DNA of 64,000 nucleotides from JANRKF01 sp964518725 (GTDB lineage: Bacteria > Pseudomonadota > Alphaproteobacteria > Rickettsiales > SXRF01), in the NCBI GenBank assembly GCA_964518725.1, contig CAZFKP010000006.1, forward strand, positions 1 to 64,000, in the 5' to 3' direction. Positions 45,543 through 54,612 of the stretch are shown here, piece after piece. Positions within the stretch are counted from its first letter, which is position 1, and each line of letters starts with the position of its first letter. The translations under genes were made by a program, and so were the position numbers. The notes beneath the pieces are model-generated. The model was not told the DNA's origin and did not search any database. It was given only the letters and a program-made list of their open reading frames with translations.

Positions 45543-46256
45543 ATGGACAAAACGTTTACACACGCGCATGCCGCACTTGATGGCTTGCTATTCGACGGCA
45601 TGATGATCATGGCCGGCGGATTCGGCCTATGCGGCATCCCGGAGCACATGATTCGTGAGATCAAGGACAGCGGCATCACCGGCATTACATGGATCGCAAA
45701 TAATTGCGGCACAGATGATTTCGGATCCGGAATATTATTGCATACGCGGCAAATCAAAAAAATGATCGCCTCTTACGTCGGCGAAAATAAAACATTCGAG
45801 CAGCAGTTCCTGAACAAAGAGCTGGAGGTGGAATTCAACCCGCAAGGCACGCTCGCCGAACGCATCCGCGCCGGCGGCGCCGGCATCCCGGCATTTTATA
45901 CCCCAACCGGGTATGGCACGGTGATTGCCGAGGGCAAGGAAACCCGCGAGTTTGATGGACGCATGTATGTGATGGAAACCGGTCTGAGAGCCGACCTCGC
46001 CATCGTTAAAGCATGGAAAGGCGATAAGGCGGGCAACCTCATCTACAGCAAGACCGCGCGCAACTTCAACCCGATCATGGCGATGGCCGGCAAAGTGACC
46101 GTGGCCGAAGTGGAAGAGCTAGTCGAAATCGGCGAGCTTGACCCCGACCAGATCCACACGCCAGGCATTTTCGTGCAGCGCATTTTCCAAGGCACGCATT
46201 TCGAAAAGCGGATTGAATTCCGCACCACCCAAGAAAATCCAACGGGGAAAAAATAA
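45543..46256 (+). CDS. scoA: 3-oxoacid CoA-transferase subunit A
   Basis: Alpha subunit of succinyl-CoA:3-ketoacid CoA-transferase, used to activate acetoacetate. Signatures are GGFGLCGIPEHMIREI, the IANNCGTDDFGSGILLH block and FNPQGTLAERIRAGGAGIPAFYTPTG. Start at 45543 (MDKTFTHAHAALDG) fits the AAGGGG nine bases upstream; ATG 45534 lies against it. 237 residues. scoB begins after one base. Confidence 0.93.
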   Translation: MDKTFTHAHAALDGLLFDGMMIMAGGFGLCGIPEHMIREIKDSGITGITWIANNCGTDDFGSGILLHTRQIKKMIASYVGENKTFEQQFLNKELEVEFNPQGTLAERIRAGGAGIPAFYTPTGYGTVIAEGKETREFDGRMYVMETGLRADLAIVKAWKGDKAGNLIYSKTARNFNPIMAMAGKVTVAEVEELVEIGELDPDQIHTPGIFVQRIFQGTHFEKRIEFRTTQENPTGKK

Positions 46257-46257
46257 T

Positions 46258-46890
46258 ATGGCCTGGACACACGCACAAATGGCGGAACGCGCCGCCCGCG
46301 AATTGCAGGACGGGTTTTATGTCAATCTCGGCATCGGCCTACCAACGCTGGTTGCCAACTACGTGCCCGACGATATCCATGTCATTTTCCAAAGCGAAAA
46401 CGGCATGCTCGGCATGGGGCCTTTCCCGCACGACAAGGATGTAAACCCCGACCTCATCAACGCCGGGAAGCAGACGGTTTCTGAGCTTCCGGAAACGGTT
46501 TATTTCGATTCGGCGATGAGCTTCGCAATGATCCGCGGCGAGCATGTCGACCTTGCCATCCTTGGCGCACTCCAGATCACCGGCGATGGCGACATCGCCA
46601 ACTGGATGATTCCCGGAAAAATGGTCAAAGGCATGGGCGGCGCGATGGATCTGGTCGCGGGCGTAAAAAAAATCTGCGTGCTGATGGAGCATGCCGCCAA
46701 GGGCAACCCAAAAATCCTGAACCGCTGCAACTTTCCACTGACCGGTACCAAGGTGGTGGACATGATCGTCACCGATTTATGTGTGATGGAAATCGACGAA
46801 CGCGGACTTCGACTGGTCGAGCTGGCGCCGGACGTGACGGTGGACGAGGTGCGCGCGCACACCGAAGCGGAGTTTTCGGTTGACCTCTAA
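46258..46890 (+). CDS. scoB: 3-oxoacid CoA-transferase subunit B
   Basis: Beta subunit carrying the catalytic glutamate (Glu47 in FQSENGMLGMGPFP) that forms the CoA thioester intermediate. NLGIGLPTLVANY and KMVKGMGGAMDLVAG are family blocks. 210 residues, usual length. It ends 11 bases after the TraX-like gene begins, so these are co-translated. Confidence 0.95.
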   Translation: MAWTHAQMAERAARELQDGFYVNLGIGLPTLVANYVPDDIHVIFQSENGMLGMGPFPHDKDVNPDLINAGKQTVSELPETVYFDSAMSFAMIRGEHVDLAILGALQITGDGDIANWMIPGKMVKGMGGAMDLVAGVKKICVLMEHAAKGNPKILNRCNFPLTGTKVVDMIVTDLCVMEIDERGLRLVELAPDVTVDEVRAHTEAEFSVDL

Positions 46891-47605
46891 ATCCCTCACC
46901 CGCTGGGATGCGCTGAAATTAATTGGCCTGCTGCTCATGTTCGTTGACCATACCGGGCATTTTCTCCTAGAGAACGAAGAGTGGCTACGCGGCATTGGGC
47001 GGGCATGTGCGCCGATCTTTCTGTTTCTCGTTGGATTCGCGCCACATTATAAATTTGATAAAGAATTGCTGATGCTCGCGCTGCTGCTCACACTCTGCGA
47101 CTGGCTGGTGAAAGGCGCGCCGAACACACTCAACATCCTGGTGACGATCATGCTCATCCGCCTCATTTTCGGCTGGCTGGAATCGCACGAAAAACTTGCC
47201 CTTAAACTGCATGAATGGGTGATCGGCAGCATCGCCATGATCGCCTCCATCGTCGCGGTGCAATATGGTTCGCTCGGCTTGCTGTTTGCGCTTTCCGGCT
47301 ATGTCTACAAGCATGCAACGTCATACGGCTCACGCACGCCGGAACGTTTCCTGATCGTTGTGACATTACTCTACGCCTTAATCACCGGGGTGTTCAGCGA
47401 GTTCTCACTCCTCACCAACATCGTGATGATTGCAACTTTTGGCATCATGGTGACGACGCTGCGCTGGTTTGTGCATGCGCCGAAAATGGCACTCGCCTAC
47501 CCTGCCCCGCTCGCACTCATCGGCGCGTGGTGCTCGCGGCACACAGCAGGCATTTACGTAGCGCACCTAATCGTACTGATTACACTGACCGGAAAGTCGC
47601 TTTAA
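46880..47605 (+). CDS. TraX-family membrane protein
   Basis: 241 residues with about seven hydrophobic segments. The opening LTRWDALKLIGLLLMFVDHTGHFL and the IGRACAPIFLFLVGFAP block match the TraX family, known from F-plasmid pilin acetylation and found in many chromosomal genes of unknown role. The start is a TTG at 46880 with GGAG seven bases upstream, overlapping scoB by 11 bases. Its place beside scoAB is unexplained; a role with the VirB2 pilins further on is only a guess. Confidence 0.75.
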   Translation: MTSKSLTRWDALKLIGLLLMFVDHTGHFLLENEEWLRGIGRACAPIFLFLVGFAPHYKFDKELLMLALLLTLCDWLVKGAPNTLNILVTIMLIRLIFGWLESHEKLALKLHEWVIGSIAMIASIVAVQYGSLGLLFALSGYVYKHATSYGSRTPERFLIVVTLLYALITGVFSEFSLLTNIVMIATFGIMVTTLRWFVHAPKMALAYPAPLALIGAWCSRHTAGIYVAHLIVLITLTGKSL

Positions 47606-47612
47606 TCTTGTT

Positions 47613-47647
47613 GTCCCCACGATTTCCTCGTGGAAATCGCATGGAAT
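47613..47647. repeat. hairpin repeat, copy 2
   Basis: Core CGATTTCC-TCGT-GGAAATCG, a perfect 8-bp stem. Related to 30872-30906. Here it lies between the convergent TraX-like and ridA genes and could end transcription in both directions, though no T-run follows. Confidence 0.6.
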
Positions 47648-47662
47648 GTGCTCTCCTCACTG

Positions 47663-48133
47663 CTATTTAATCTCAAACAGCGCTTCGACTTCCACCGCCA
47701 CGCCAAACGGAAGCTGTGCCACGCCCACCGCCGCACGCGCATGGCTGCCGATTTCTTTGCCGAACAACTCGACCATGAAATCCGACACGCCGTTGGCGAC
47801 TTTCGGCTGGTCGGTGAAATCCGGGGTGGAGTTCACGAATACGCCGAGGCGGATGCAGCGTTTTACCTTGGAGAGGTCGCCGCCGCACGCCGCCTTTAAA
47901 TGCGAAAGCACGTTGATACCACAGAGCTTCGCGGTGCCTTGCGCCTGCTCAAGCGAAATATCTTTTCCCACCTGACCAATATCCTGCGGTTTGCCATCTT
48001 TCATCGGCAACTGGCCGGAAACCGTCACCATGTTACCCGACACGACATACGGCACATAATTCGCTGCCGGCAGTACGGAGGCTGGCAGTGTAATGCCCAT
48101 GGATGATAGTTTCGCTTCAATTGCATTCGCCAT
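47663..48133 (-). CDS. RidA/YjgF family protein
   Basis: 156 residues, the longer RidA-like subfamily. The fold block is MVTVSGQLPMKDGKPQDIGQVG, then CGINVLSHLKAACGG, and C-terminal SHARAAVGVAQLPFGVAVEV with the conserved Arg that binds the enamine or imine carboxylate. RidA hydrolyses reactive 2-aminoacrylate-type intermediates. Subfamily activity can differ. It stands alone. Confidence 0.9.
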   Translation of the reverse strand: MANAIEAKLSSMGITLPASVLPAANYVPYVVSGNMVTVSGQLPMKDGKPQDIGQVGKDISLEQAQGTAKLCGINVLSHLKAACGGDLSKVKRCIRLGVFVNSTPDFTDQPKVANGVSDFMVELFGKEIGSHARAAVGVAQLPFGVAVEVEALFEIK

Positions 48134-48306
48134 TTGGTTTTCCTTTTGGTTATGTTAGAGTAATGATCCTGCGTCTATCAGGCTCAGGAGAATTTGCAAG
48201 CCTGCAACCCAATAAATTACTAAAATATTGATATATAACGATATCTATTTTAACAAAAGTCGTTAGCTGTAAAAAAACTGTCACAATGCTGTGTTATCAT
48301 TTAGCT

Positions 48307-48690
48307 ATGGAAATATTACACCTGCACGCAAAACCTATGACCAGTGACGCTATGGCTCATCCGCTGCCAGCGCCTGCCGACCATAACCGGCAGATGTTCA
48401 TCACGTTCATGGCATGTGCAGTGCTGTTCCTGCTAATGCAGACCGCATATGCGACCGCCACCCCCATGGGTGATGTGCTGTGCTCGATCGTCGGGATGGT
48501 TTACGGAAATTTGGGTCGCGGCTTGGCCACGCTGGCCGTTGTCATCATCGGCGTCGGTGCTACCCTCGGAAAAACATCGTGGGGATTAGCCATGACTGTT
48601 GCTGTCGGTATTGCAGTAATCTTCAACGCAGAATACGTTGTCGACCTGTTGCTCCGCGGCTCGGGAGTAGCTTTTATCTATTGCCCATGA
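48307..48690 (+). CDS. virB2: VirB2-family pilin, copy 1
   Basis: 127 residues from ATG 48307. A hydrophobic leader (FITFMACAVLFLLMQTAYA) ends near residue 52, followed by the mature VirB2-like core (MGDVLCSIVGMVYGNLGRG) and two membrane segments with GVGATLGKTSWG. VirB2 forms the secretion pilus. No good ribosome site is seen; ATG 48337 or 48352 are alternatives. The C-terminus after FNAEYVV diverges from copy 2. A CTGTCACA box lies 22-28 bases upstream. Confidence 0.85.
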   Translation: MEILHLHAKPMTSDAMAHPLPAPADHNRQMFITFMACAVLFLLMQTAYATATPMGDVLCSIVGMVYGNLGRGLATLAVVIIGVGATLGKTSWGLAMTVAVGIAVIFNAEYVVDLLLRGSGVAFIYCP

Positions 48691-48713
48691 ACACAACATC
48701 TGAGGAAAAGTCG

Positions 48714-49064
48714 ATGAACAGCCAAGCCACCATGAACACTCTTGCAAAGCCAGCTGCTTCGGATTACGGCAAATCGTCGTTTCTGGCCTTCCTGACGTGT
48801 GTTTTTATACTCGTATTGATGCACCTCGCCCATGCAACTCCCACGAACACCCCCATGGGGGATGTGCTGTGTGAAATTGTAGATATGGTGTATGGAAACC
48901 TTGGGCGCGGCTTGGCCACGCTGGCCGTTGTCATCATCGGCGTCGGTGCTACCCTCGGAAAAACATCCTGGGGACTGGCGATGACGGTCGCGGTCGGTAT
49001 CGCGGTCATTTTTAATGCTGGCACCGTGGTGGGTTACCTTGGCTCCGGTGCTGCAGGCTGTTAA
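48714..49064 (+). CDS. virB2: VirB2-family pilin, copy 2
   Basis: 116 residues from ATG 48714, eight bases after GAGG; an ATG at 48687 overlaps the stop of copy 1 and is the alternative. Same plan as copy 1 with a leader ending in LMHLAHA and the mature NTPMGDVLCEIVDMVYGNLG core. A run of 62 bases (in the segment from CGCGGCTTGG to AAAACATC) is identical in the two genes, although flanking sequence differs. Ends in AAGC. Confidence 0.88.
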   Translation: MNSQATMNTLAKPAASDYGKSSFLAFLTCVFILVLMHLAHATPTNTPMGDVLCEIVDMVYGNLGRGLATLAVVIIGVGATLGKTSWGLAMTVAVGIAVIFNAGTVVGYLGSGAAGC

Positions 49065-49145
49065 CCTCTGTTGTAATGGTTCTTTAATTTCTGGCCGTTA
49101 CAAGCAGGTAATACGTAACCGCCACAATGTGCAAAGTAGGCCGCT

Positions 49146-51560
49146 ATGCTGGGTGCCCTGAAAAAACGAACTAGCTCCGCAGCGCAACAGGCTGCCAATA
49201 GCAACAAGATCGTTTCAACCGATGCACGGCCTTTTTTACCACCGTTTACCCATTACCAGCCCCACTGCCTGTTGACCAAAGACGGCGAGGTGATGCAGAC
49301 CATCCGTATCGGCGAAAATAAAACCGGCCTGAATTACGAACCGCATGACCGCGCCGGCGGCAACCTCCGAGAATGTATCCGCCGCGCCCTCGGCGTCCAT
49401 GTGTCCACCAGCAACGTCGCCATCTGGATCCACACGCTACGCAAACGCCAGGGCGTTAATTTCAATGCTGCCTACAACAACCCCTTCGCCACCTACCTCA
49501 ATGAAAAATGGCGGACGAAGCACGGCTGGTCGCACCAATATTATAACGAAGTCTATGTCACCCTTGTATATGATGGGCAGAGCGGCAGGCTCACCGACCG
49601 GGAACTGTTCCGCCAGGGCGCGACAATGAAACAAAACCGTGCTTTGCGCGAAACCTACATCGAGGCCGCGGCCACCGAACTTGATCTGATGATGAACTCA
49701 ATCATCGACGAGCTGGGTGTCAATTACCGCGTGCATCGCCTGAGTGTCGTCGAGCGGATGGGGGAACCGGCAGAACACCTGCCTGCCGCGCCGATCTACT
49801 ATTCCGAGCCAATGGAGTTCCTGTCTTACCTGCTTAATCTGCGTAACGAAGAGGTGCCGCTGCCAGACGCGGATATCAGCGCCGCCCTGCAATCCTGCGA
49901 CCTGATGTTTGGGTTTAATGCCATGGAAACCAAAAGCGACGACGGGGTGAAACGGTTTGGCGCGCTGCTGTCGCTGAAACAATACCGCGAGGTGCCGCCC
50001 CACACCGTCGATATGCTGCTGCAGGCACCGATGGAGCTGATTATCAGCCAAGCCTTTCATTTTATCCCCGGCGACCTTGCGCTCAAAGAATACCGCGATC
50101 AGAAAGATTATTACGATATCAGCGGCGACGAAGCCTCCATGCAATCCAGTGGCCTTTACGAAATGCTGACCGCCAACCGCAATATGCCAACCGACTTCGG
50201 TTACCAGCAAACCAGCATCATGGTGCTGGTGGATGAGCTGAAAAAAATCGACGAGGACATCGCCCAACTGCAAAAAGCCTTTAGCGGGCTTGGACTGGTG
50301 TGCGTCCGCGAGGATATCCGCCAGGAGGAAATTTTCTGGAGCATGTTCCCCGGTAATTTCGTGTTCCTGCGCCGCCGGTCTACCCTGCCCACTTCGCGCA
50401 TCGGCGGATTTGCCAAGCTCAACCGCTTTGCCAGCGGCGACAGTGAGGATCCGTTCTGGTCCCAACCAATCACACTGATCCCGACCATGGTGAACTCGCC
50501 CTACTTTTTCTCGTTCCATGTGCAGGATAACGGGCACACGCTCTGGCTCGACTGCAACTCATTCAACGACCGCATGTCCGACCAGGCAATGGGATTCCTG
50601 CTGACCCAGGCGCATAAGCTTAAACCTCGCCTGTTCTATTTCGACCACCACGAACGGGCGTCCCTGTGGTTTGACAAGATGGGGGCGAGCTACCGGGCAC
50701 TTCGGAAAAATCCTGCCAAACGCACCCTTGCGCTCAACCCGTTTTCGTTGGAGCCGACGTCGCGCAATGCCGGTTTTTTAACTGCATGGTGTAGCGAGCT
50801 GGTTGAAGCATCCGATGCTGAACGGCGCGATATAAAAGCCGCAATTGAAACGTTGTGCTCTGGGGAAAGCGAACGCCATCTCGGGGCGTTTGTCGCCACA
50901 CTCGGCGCCACCAACCGCAGCCTTGCCGACCGCTTCGCGCCATGGCTGGAACCAGGTGAGTTCGGCGGGCTCTTCTCCGCCACAAACGACGATTTTCTGC
51001 TGGATGCGTCGTGGCTCGGCGTTGACCTGACCGACGCCATGTCAACCGCGCACAATGCCGTGGCAGCGTTCGCCTACCTGCTGCACCGTGTCATCCTATC
51101 GCTGGATGGACACCCCACCATCATCGTCCTGCAACATGCCTTCCCGATACTCACTCAGCCGTTCTTTGCGTCGCGCCTTGAAAGCCTGCTGGAGATGCTC
51201 AAGGAAAGCAATGCCATGATGATTTTTTCCATGCACCTTTCCGAATCGTTGACCGCCAACCCGGTGATGGACATCCTGTCGCATGGCTGTGCATCGACAG
51301 TGATCGTGCCCGACGACCTGGATATCGATTATGCACGCCTGCTGCCAACATTGGTCACCATCAACGATCAGGATTTGCTATGGCAGATGAAACGCATGCA
51401 TGGGGATGTGCTGCTGAAGCAGGGAGAATCCACCGTCGCGCTCAGGATCAACCTCGACAGCATGCCCGATGTCGCAGCCATTTTCAGCAACGACGTCAAA
51501 ACCCTCATTTCCGCAGGCGGCTCGTTTGCCGGCCTGCCTGGCAGCGGCAGCCATGGCTAG
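49146..51560 (+). CDS. virB4: VirB4-family protein without intact Walker A and B motifs
   Basis: 804 residues with VirB4 architecture: an N-terminal VirB4/CagE domain, PFWSQPITLIPTMVNSPYFF, and the C-terminal nucleotide-binding fold (RLFYFDHHERASLWFDKMGA, LDGHPTIIVLQHAFPILTQP, FFASRLESLLEMLKESNA). At residues 468-476, where the P-loop Gly-x-x-Gly-x-Gly-Lys-Thr belongs, the sequence is DCNSFNDRM. At 661-666 the Walker B VLDEAW reads VLQHAF. ATP hydrolysis is therefore unlikely. A similar degenerate second VirB4 is known in the Rickettsiales rvh system, so a structural role and another active VirB4 elsewhere are expected. It overlaps virB6 by eight bases. Confidence 0.85.
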   Translation: MLGALKKRTSSAAQQAANSNKIVSTDARPFLPPFTHYQPHCLLTKDGEVMQTIRIGENKTGLNYEPHDRAGGNLRECIRRALGVHVSTSNVAIWIHTLRKRQGVNFNAAYNNPFATYLNEKWRTKHGWSHQYYNEVYVTLVYDGQSGRLTDRELFRQGATMKQNRALRETYIEAAATELDLMMNSIIDELGVNYRVHRLSVVERMGEPAEHLPAAPIYYSEPMEFLSYLLNLRNEEVPLPDADISAALQSCDLMFGFNAMETKSDDGVKRFGALLSLKQYREVPPHTVDMLLQAPMELIISQAFHFIPGDLALKEYRDQKDYYDISGDEASMQSSGLYEMLTANRNMPTDFGYQQTSIMVLVDELKKIDEDIAQLQKAFSGLGLVCVREDIRQEEIFWSMFPGNFVFLRRRSTLPTSRIGGFAKLNRFASGDSEDPFWSQPITLIPTMVNSPYFFSFHVQDNGHTLWLDCNSFNDRMSDQAMGFLLTQAHKLKPRLFYFDHHERASLWFDKMGASYRALRKNPAKRTLALNPFSLEPTSRNAGFLTAWCSELVEASDAERRDIKAAIETLCSGESERHLGAFVATLGATNRSLADRFAPWLEPGEFGGLFSATNDDFLLDASWLGVDLTDAMSTAHNAVAAFAYLLHRVILSLDGHPTIIVLQHAFPILTQPFFASRLESLLEMLKESNAMMIFSMHLSESLTANPVMDILSHGCASTVIVPDDLDIDYARLLPTLVTINDQDLLWQMKRMHGDVLLKQGESTVALRINLDSMPDVAAIFSNDVKTLISAGGSFAGLPGSGSHG

Positions 51561-53061
51561 AACGCGCATCCTCCCTTTCCTGCTGCTGGTGTGCTTGCTG
51601 ACCACACTGTTCCCGGAGAACGCGGATGCCGCCTACCAACCCCTACGCTGCACCAACGGGCAGCCCGAGCCTGGCACCAGCCTGTACGACGACAGTCCCA
51701 ACGGCGCCTGCCAGTTCGTCGGCACACGCTATATTTTCAGCACTATCATTTGCCAGTTCGTGGTGATGATCAACACCATTATGGGCAAACTCTATTGTTC
51801 GATACAGGCCGCCATCCAGCAAATTGTCTTGCTAACCGTCGTCGTTTTCGTGATGGTCTACGGCATACAGATGCTCATGGGCACCGCCCAACTCAACGGC
51901 AGCGAGGTCATCACCAGGGTGATTAAAATGTCGCTGGTGTTATGGCTTGTGACCGATTCAACCTTCGGGGTATCGGCGGGCATTGCCTACATGTTCAATT
52001 TCTTCATCAGCTTCATCAGCGATTCCACGCGATGGGTGGTGCAGGTACTGGATCAGGGGTCGGGACTGGGGATATACAACGCGTTTGCCTACAATGCCGG
52101 CGTAACTGCAACGTTCTATTTTATCGACAACTGGATCTACGACGCACTGACCGGCTCACTTTCTGCGGCCAATGCCAAGGTCATCGGGTTCTTCGTCGCG
52201 ATGTCGGCCGCACTCCCAAGCGTATTCTTCATGGCGATTTACTGGTTATCGAGCCTTGTCTCCATGCTCATCCGCACGCTCATCACCTTCCTGATGGCGG
52301 TGATCGCGATTGCGTTCCTGCTCGGACTTAGCCCGATTTTCCTGTCGTTCATGCTGTTCCGCGTCACCTTCTCCTATTTCGACCAATGGCTGCGGTTTAT
52401 GATTTCCTACGCGCTGCAGGTGATGGTGTCCTTCGCCATCCTGACCATGTGGCTATTCAGCCTGACGCTGTTTACCCCATTTTTCAACGAGCTGGCGGAC
52501 GTTATCTTCCCCTACGAGAAAGTTATCCGCCCCGCAACCGCCATTTACAACCCCGCCGACACGTGGGGGCTTTGCCCGATGAAGGTCACCGCCAACCCAA
52601 TCCCGAGCCTACGCTGCGTTAACCCAGGCTTCAACCCGATCGGACCGGGCGTTGATCCTAACTTCCCAGGCGGCAATAATGACTTCAAGAAAGTCATCCC
52701 ACCTTCCAAGGTGCCGGAACTTAACCATTTCCTTTATTTCATTTTCTACCATCTGATTTCGCTTATTATCGTCTCGTACGGATTCGCCAGCCTGCAGAAG
52801 AACTCAAGCAACATTTCCCGCCAACTGGGCGGCCCTTCTTATGTACCAATTCTTAACTCCAGCGGACTCAGCAACACGGGGGTCTGGCGGGCGCATGGCG
52901 GGGGTGCCGGTGTCGGCAGCGTCGTCGCCAGCAGCCAGCAGGAGGCCAACCGCTTCATGTCCCGCGAACTTTTCACCAGCTTCAGCCGTCGCCACGAGGC
53001 CGGTGCCACCCCTTACGAACAAATGGTGCGAGGCTTTGGCAATTTAGTCTCAGGTCGCTAA
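51553..53061 (+). CDS. virB6: VirB6-family inner-membrane channel protein
   Basis: 502 residues. A cleavable leader (MARTRILPFLLLVCLLTTLF, ending near NADAA) precedes several membrane segments (VLLTVVVFVMVYGIQMLMG, ITFLMAVIAIAFLLGLSP and others) and a central periplasmic region, the VirB6/TrbL plan. VirB6 is the polytopic core of the secretion channel. The start at 51553 overlaps virB4. Cys-containing N-terminal loop after the leader. Longer than the 300-residue Agrobacterium VirB6, shorter than the giant rickettsial copies. Confidence 0.85.
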   Translation: MARTRILPFLLLVCLLTTLFPENADAAYQPLRCTNGQPEPGTSLYDDSPNGACQFVGTRYIFSTIICQFVVMINTIMGKLYCSIQAAIQQIVLLTVVVFVMVYGIQMLMGTAQLNGSEVITRVIKMSLVLWLVTDSTFGVSAGIAYMFNFFISFISDSTRWVVQVLDQGSGLGIYNAFAYNAGVTATFYFIDNWIYDALTGSLSAANAKVIGFFVAMSAALPSVFFMAIYWLSSLVSMLIRTLITFLMAVIAIAFLLGLSPIFLSFMLFRVTFSYFDQWLRFMISYALQVMVSFAILTMWLFSLTLFTPFFNELADVIFPYEKVIRPATAIYNPADTWGLCPMKVTANPIPSLRCVNPGFNPIGPGVDPNFPGGNNDFKKVIPPSKVPELNHFLYFIFYHLISLIIVSYGFASLQKNSSNISRQLGGPSYVPILNSSGLSNTGVWRAHGGGAGVGSVVASSQQEANRFMSRELFTSFSRRHEAGATPYEQMVRGFGNLVSGR

Positions 53062-53144
53062 AAACCCGTTAGAGTCTCGACGTTCCGCTAACATATTAAC
53101 GGTTTGTTTAGACCTAGCCGCTAGATTGCACACTGGGTTTTATT

Positions 53145-53813
53145 ATGGCAAAAACGATAAAAGACACGGGCGAAAGCAAAAACTGGTACAAGGATCGTTA
53201 CCAGTACGTGCTGGTGCAACGTAAAATTCTGGTGCTGATTACCTCGCTGTCGCTGATTGCGTCGCTGGTCACGGTGGTGGTGATCGCCCAGCTGACACCG
53301 CTAAAAACCGTCGAACCGTTTGTTATCCAGGTCGACCAGAAAACCGGCATCACCCAGACCGTGAACCAGATGACCGTGAAAGAAATCACCGCCAACGAAG
53401 CGGTCAATAATTTCTTCATCGTGCAGTACATCCGCGCCCGCGAGAACTACATTAACTCCGACCTGAGCCGCAACTACAACATTGTCCGCCTGATGTCCGA
53501 GAGCAACAAGGTGTATGGCGAGTTTGTGCGCGCCGCCAACCCGAACAACCCGAAAAGCAATGCCGCACGCCTTGGTGTTACCGGTGTGCGAACGGTCAAA
53601 TTCAAATCCATCAGCTATTTAAGCCCGCAGACTATTCAGGCACGGGTGCTGATTGAGGAAAAATCGGAAAACAACCTTGCACAGCAGAACCTGATTATCC
53701 TGCTCAGCTTCGCCTATGTGAATATGGCGCTGACGCTGGAAGAACGCTATGTCAACCCGCTGGGCTTCATCGTAACTGACTACCGCATTGACGAGGATAC
53801 ATTGCAAAAATGA
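53145..53813 (+). CDS. virB8: VirB8-family inner-membrane protein
   Basis: 222 residues: a short cytoplasmic N-terminus (ESKNWYKDRYQYVLVQRKI), one membrane segment at about 28-50, and a periplasmic NTF2-like domain (ENYINSDLSRNYNIVRLMSE, SYLSPQTIQARVLIEE, NPLGFIVTDYRID). It is an assembly core of the channel. Stop overlaps virB9 (ATGA). Confidence 0.92.
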   Translation: MAKTIKDTGESKNWYKDRYQYVLVQRKILVLITSLSLIASLVTVVVIAQLTPLKTVEPFVIQVDQKTGITQTVNQMTVKEITANEAVNNFFIVQYIRARENYINSDLSRNYNIVRLMSESNKVYGEFVRAANPNNPKSNAARLGVTGVRTVKFKSISYLSPQTIQARVLIEEKSENNLAQQNLIILLSFAYVNMALTLEERYVNPLGFIVTDYRIDEDTLQK

Positions 53814-54607
53814 GACAGATCATCCCGCATATGGCTGCCCTTTTGTTACTCGGTGCTTCGCCGGTCGTTGCCGAACCACTCGACCTGCCGGTCGATAACC
53901 GCATCCGTATCCTGATGTACACCCCGTCGGATGTTTATAGCGTGCCAACCAAATATGGCTACCAGACCAGTATCGTATTCGCCAACAACGAACAGATCGC
54001 CACCGTTTCCGTCGGCGACCGCAGCACATGGCAAATCATTCCTTCCGGCAACCGCATCTTCATCCGCCCGATGGACGACGGGCTTGCCACCAACATGACG
54101 GTCATCACCAACCTGCGCGAATACAATTTCGATATCTCGTCCGTGGAAGAGGATAAGTCAAACAACCTCTACGTGGTGCAGTTCCGTTACCCCGAAAGCA
54201 AGCCCGAGGAAAAATATGAAGCGCTCAACGACGGGGAAATGCCCGCCTTGAGCAAGCAGGCCATCTCTCCCGCCCCAACCATGGCACGCCGCGCAGTCTC
54301 CATCCCGCCGCTCGACACGCAGCGCACGCAAAACATGAACGAAGCCTATACCTATTCCGGCGACGATGCGATTGCCCCGGTGCGCGTCTATGACGACGGC
54401 AAAAAAACTTATATTACCTACGCTGACATGCCGTCGCCACCGCCAGTGCCGATGGTCATGACCGCGCCGGATACCTACGTTGTTGCCAACCACACGATCG
54501 AAGGCAACCGTATCATCCTGCACACGGTAGTCAGCGGCTTCCGGCTGAACAGCCCGGCTGGCGCCGTCACCGTCTATAACGAATATTCCACACCGACAAC
54601 GGAATAA
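53810..54607 (+). CDS. virB9: VirB9-family outer-membrane-complex protein
   Basis: 265 residues with a signal peptide (MRQIIPHMAALLLLGASPVV, AEP). N-terminal domain blocks RIRILMYTPSDVYSVPTKYG and GDRSTWQIIPSGNRIFIRP match VirB9; the C-terminal part (KKTYITYADMPSPPPVPMV, NRIILHTVV) is the VirB7/VirB10-binding domain. No VirB7 lipoprotein is visible nearby. Confidence 0.92.
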   Translation: MRQIIPHMAALLLLGASPVVAEPLDLPVDNRIRILMYTPSDVYSVPTKYGYQTSIVFANNEQIATVSVGDRSTWQIIPSGNRIFIRPMDDGLATNMTVITNLREYNFDISSVEEDKSNNLYVVQFRYPESKPEEKYEALNDGEMPALSKQAISPAPTMARRAVSIPPLDTQRTQNMNEAYTYSGDDAIAPVRVYDDGKKTYITYADMPSPPPVPMVMTAPDTYVVANHTIEGNRIILHTVVSGFRLNSPAGAVTVYNEYSTPTTE

Positions 54608-54612
54608 CCCGC

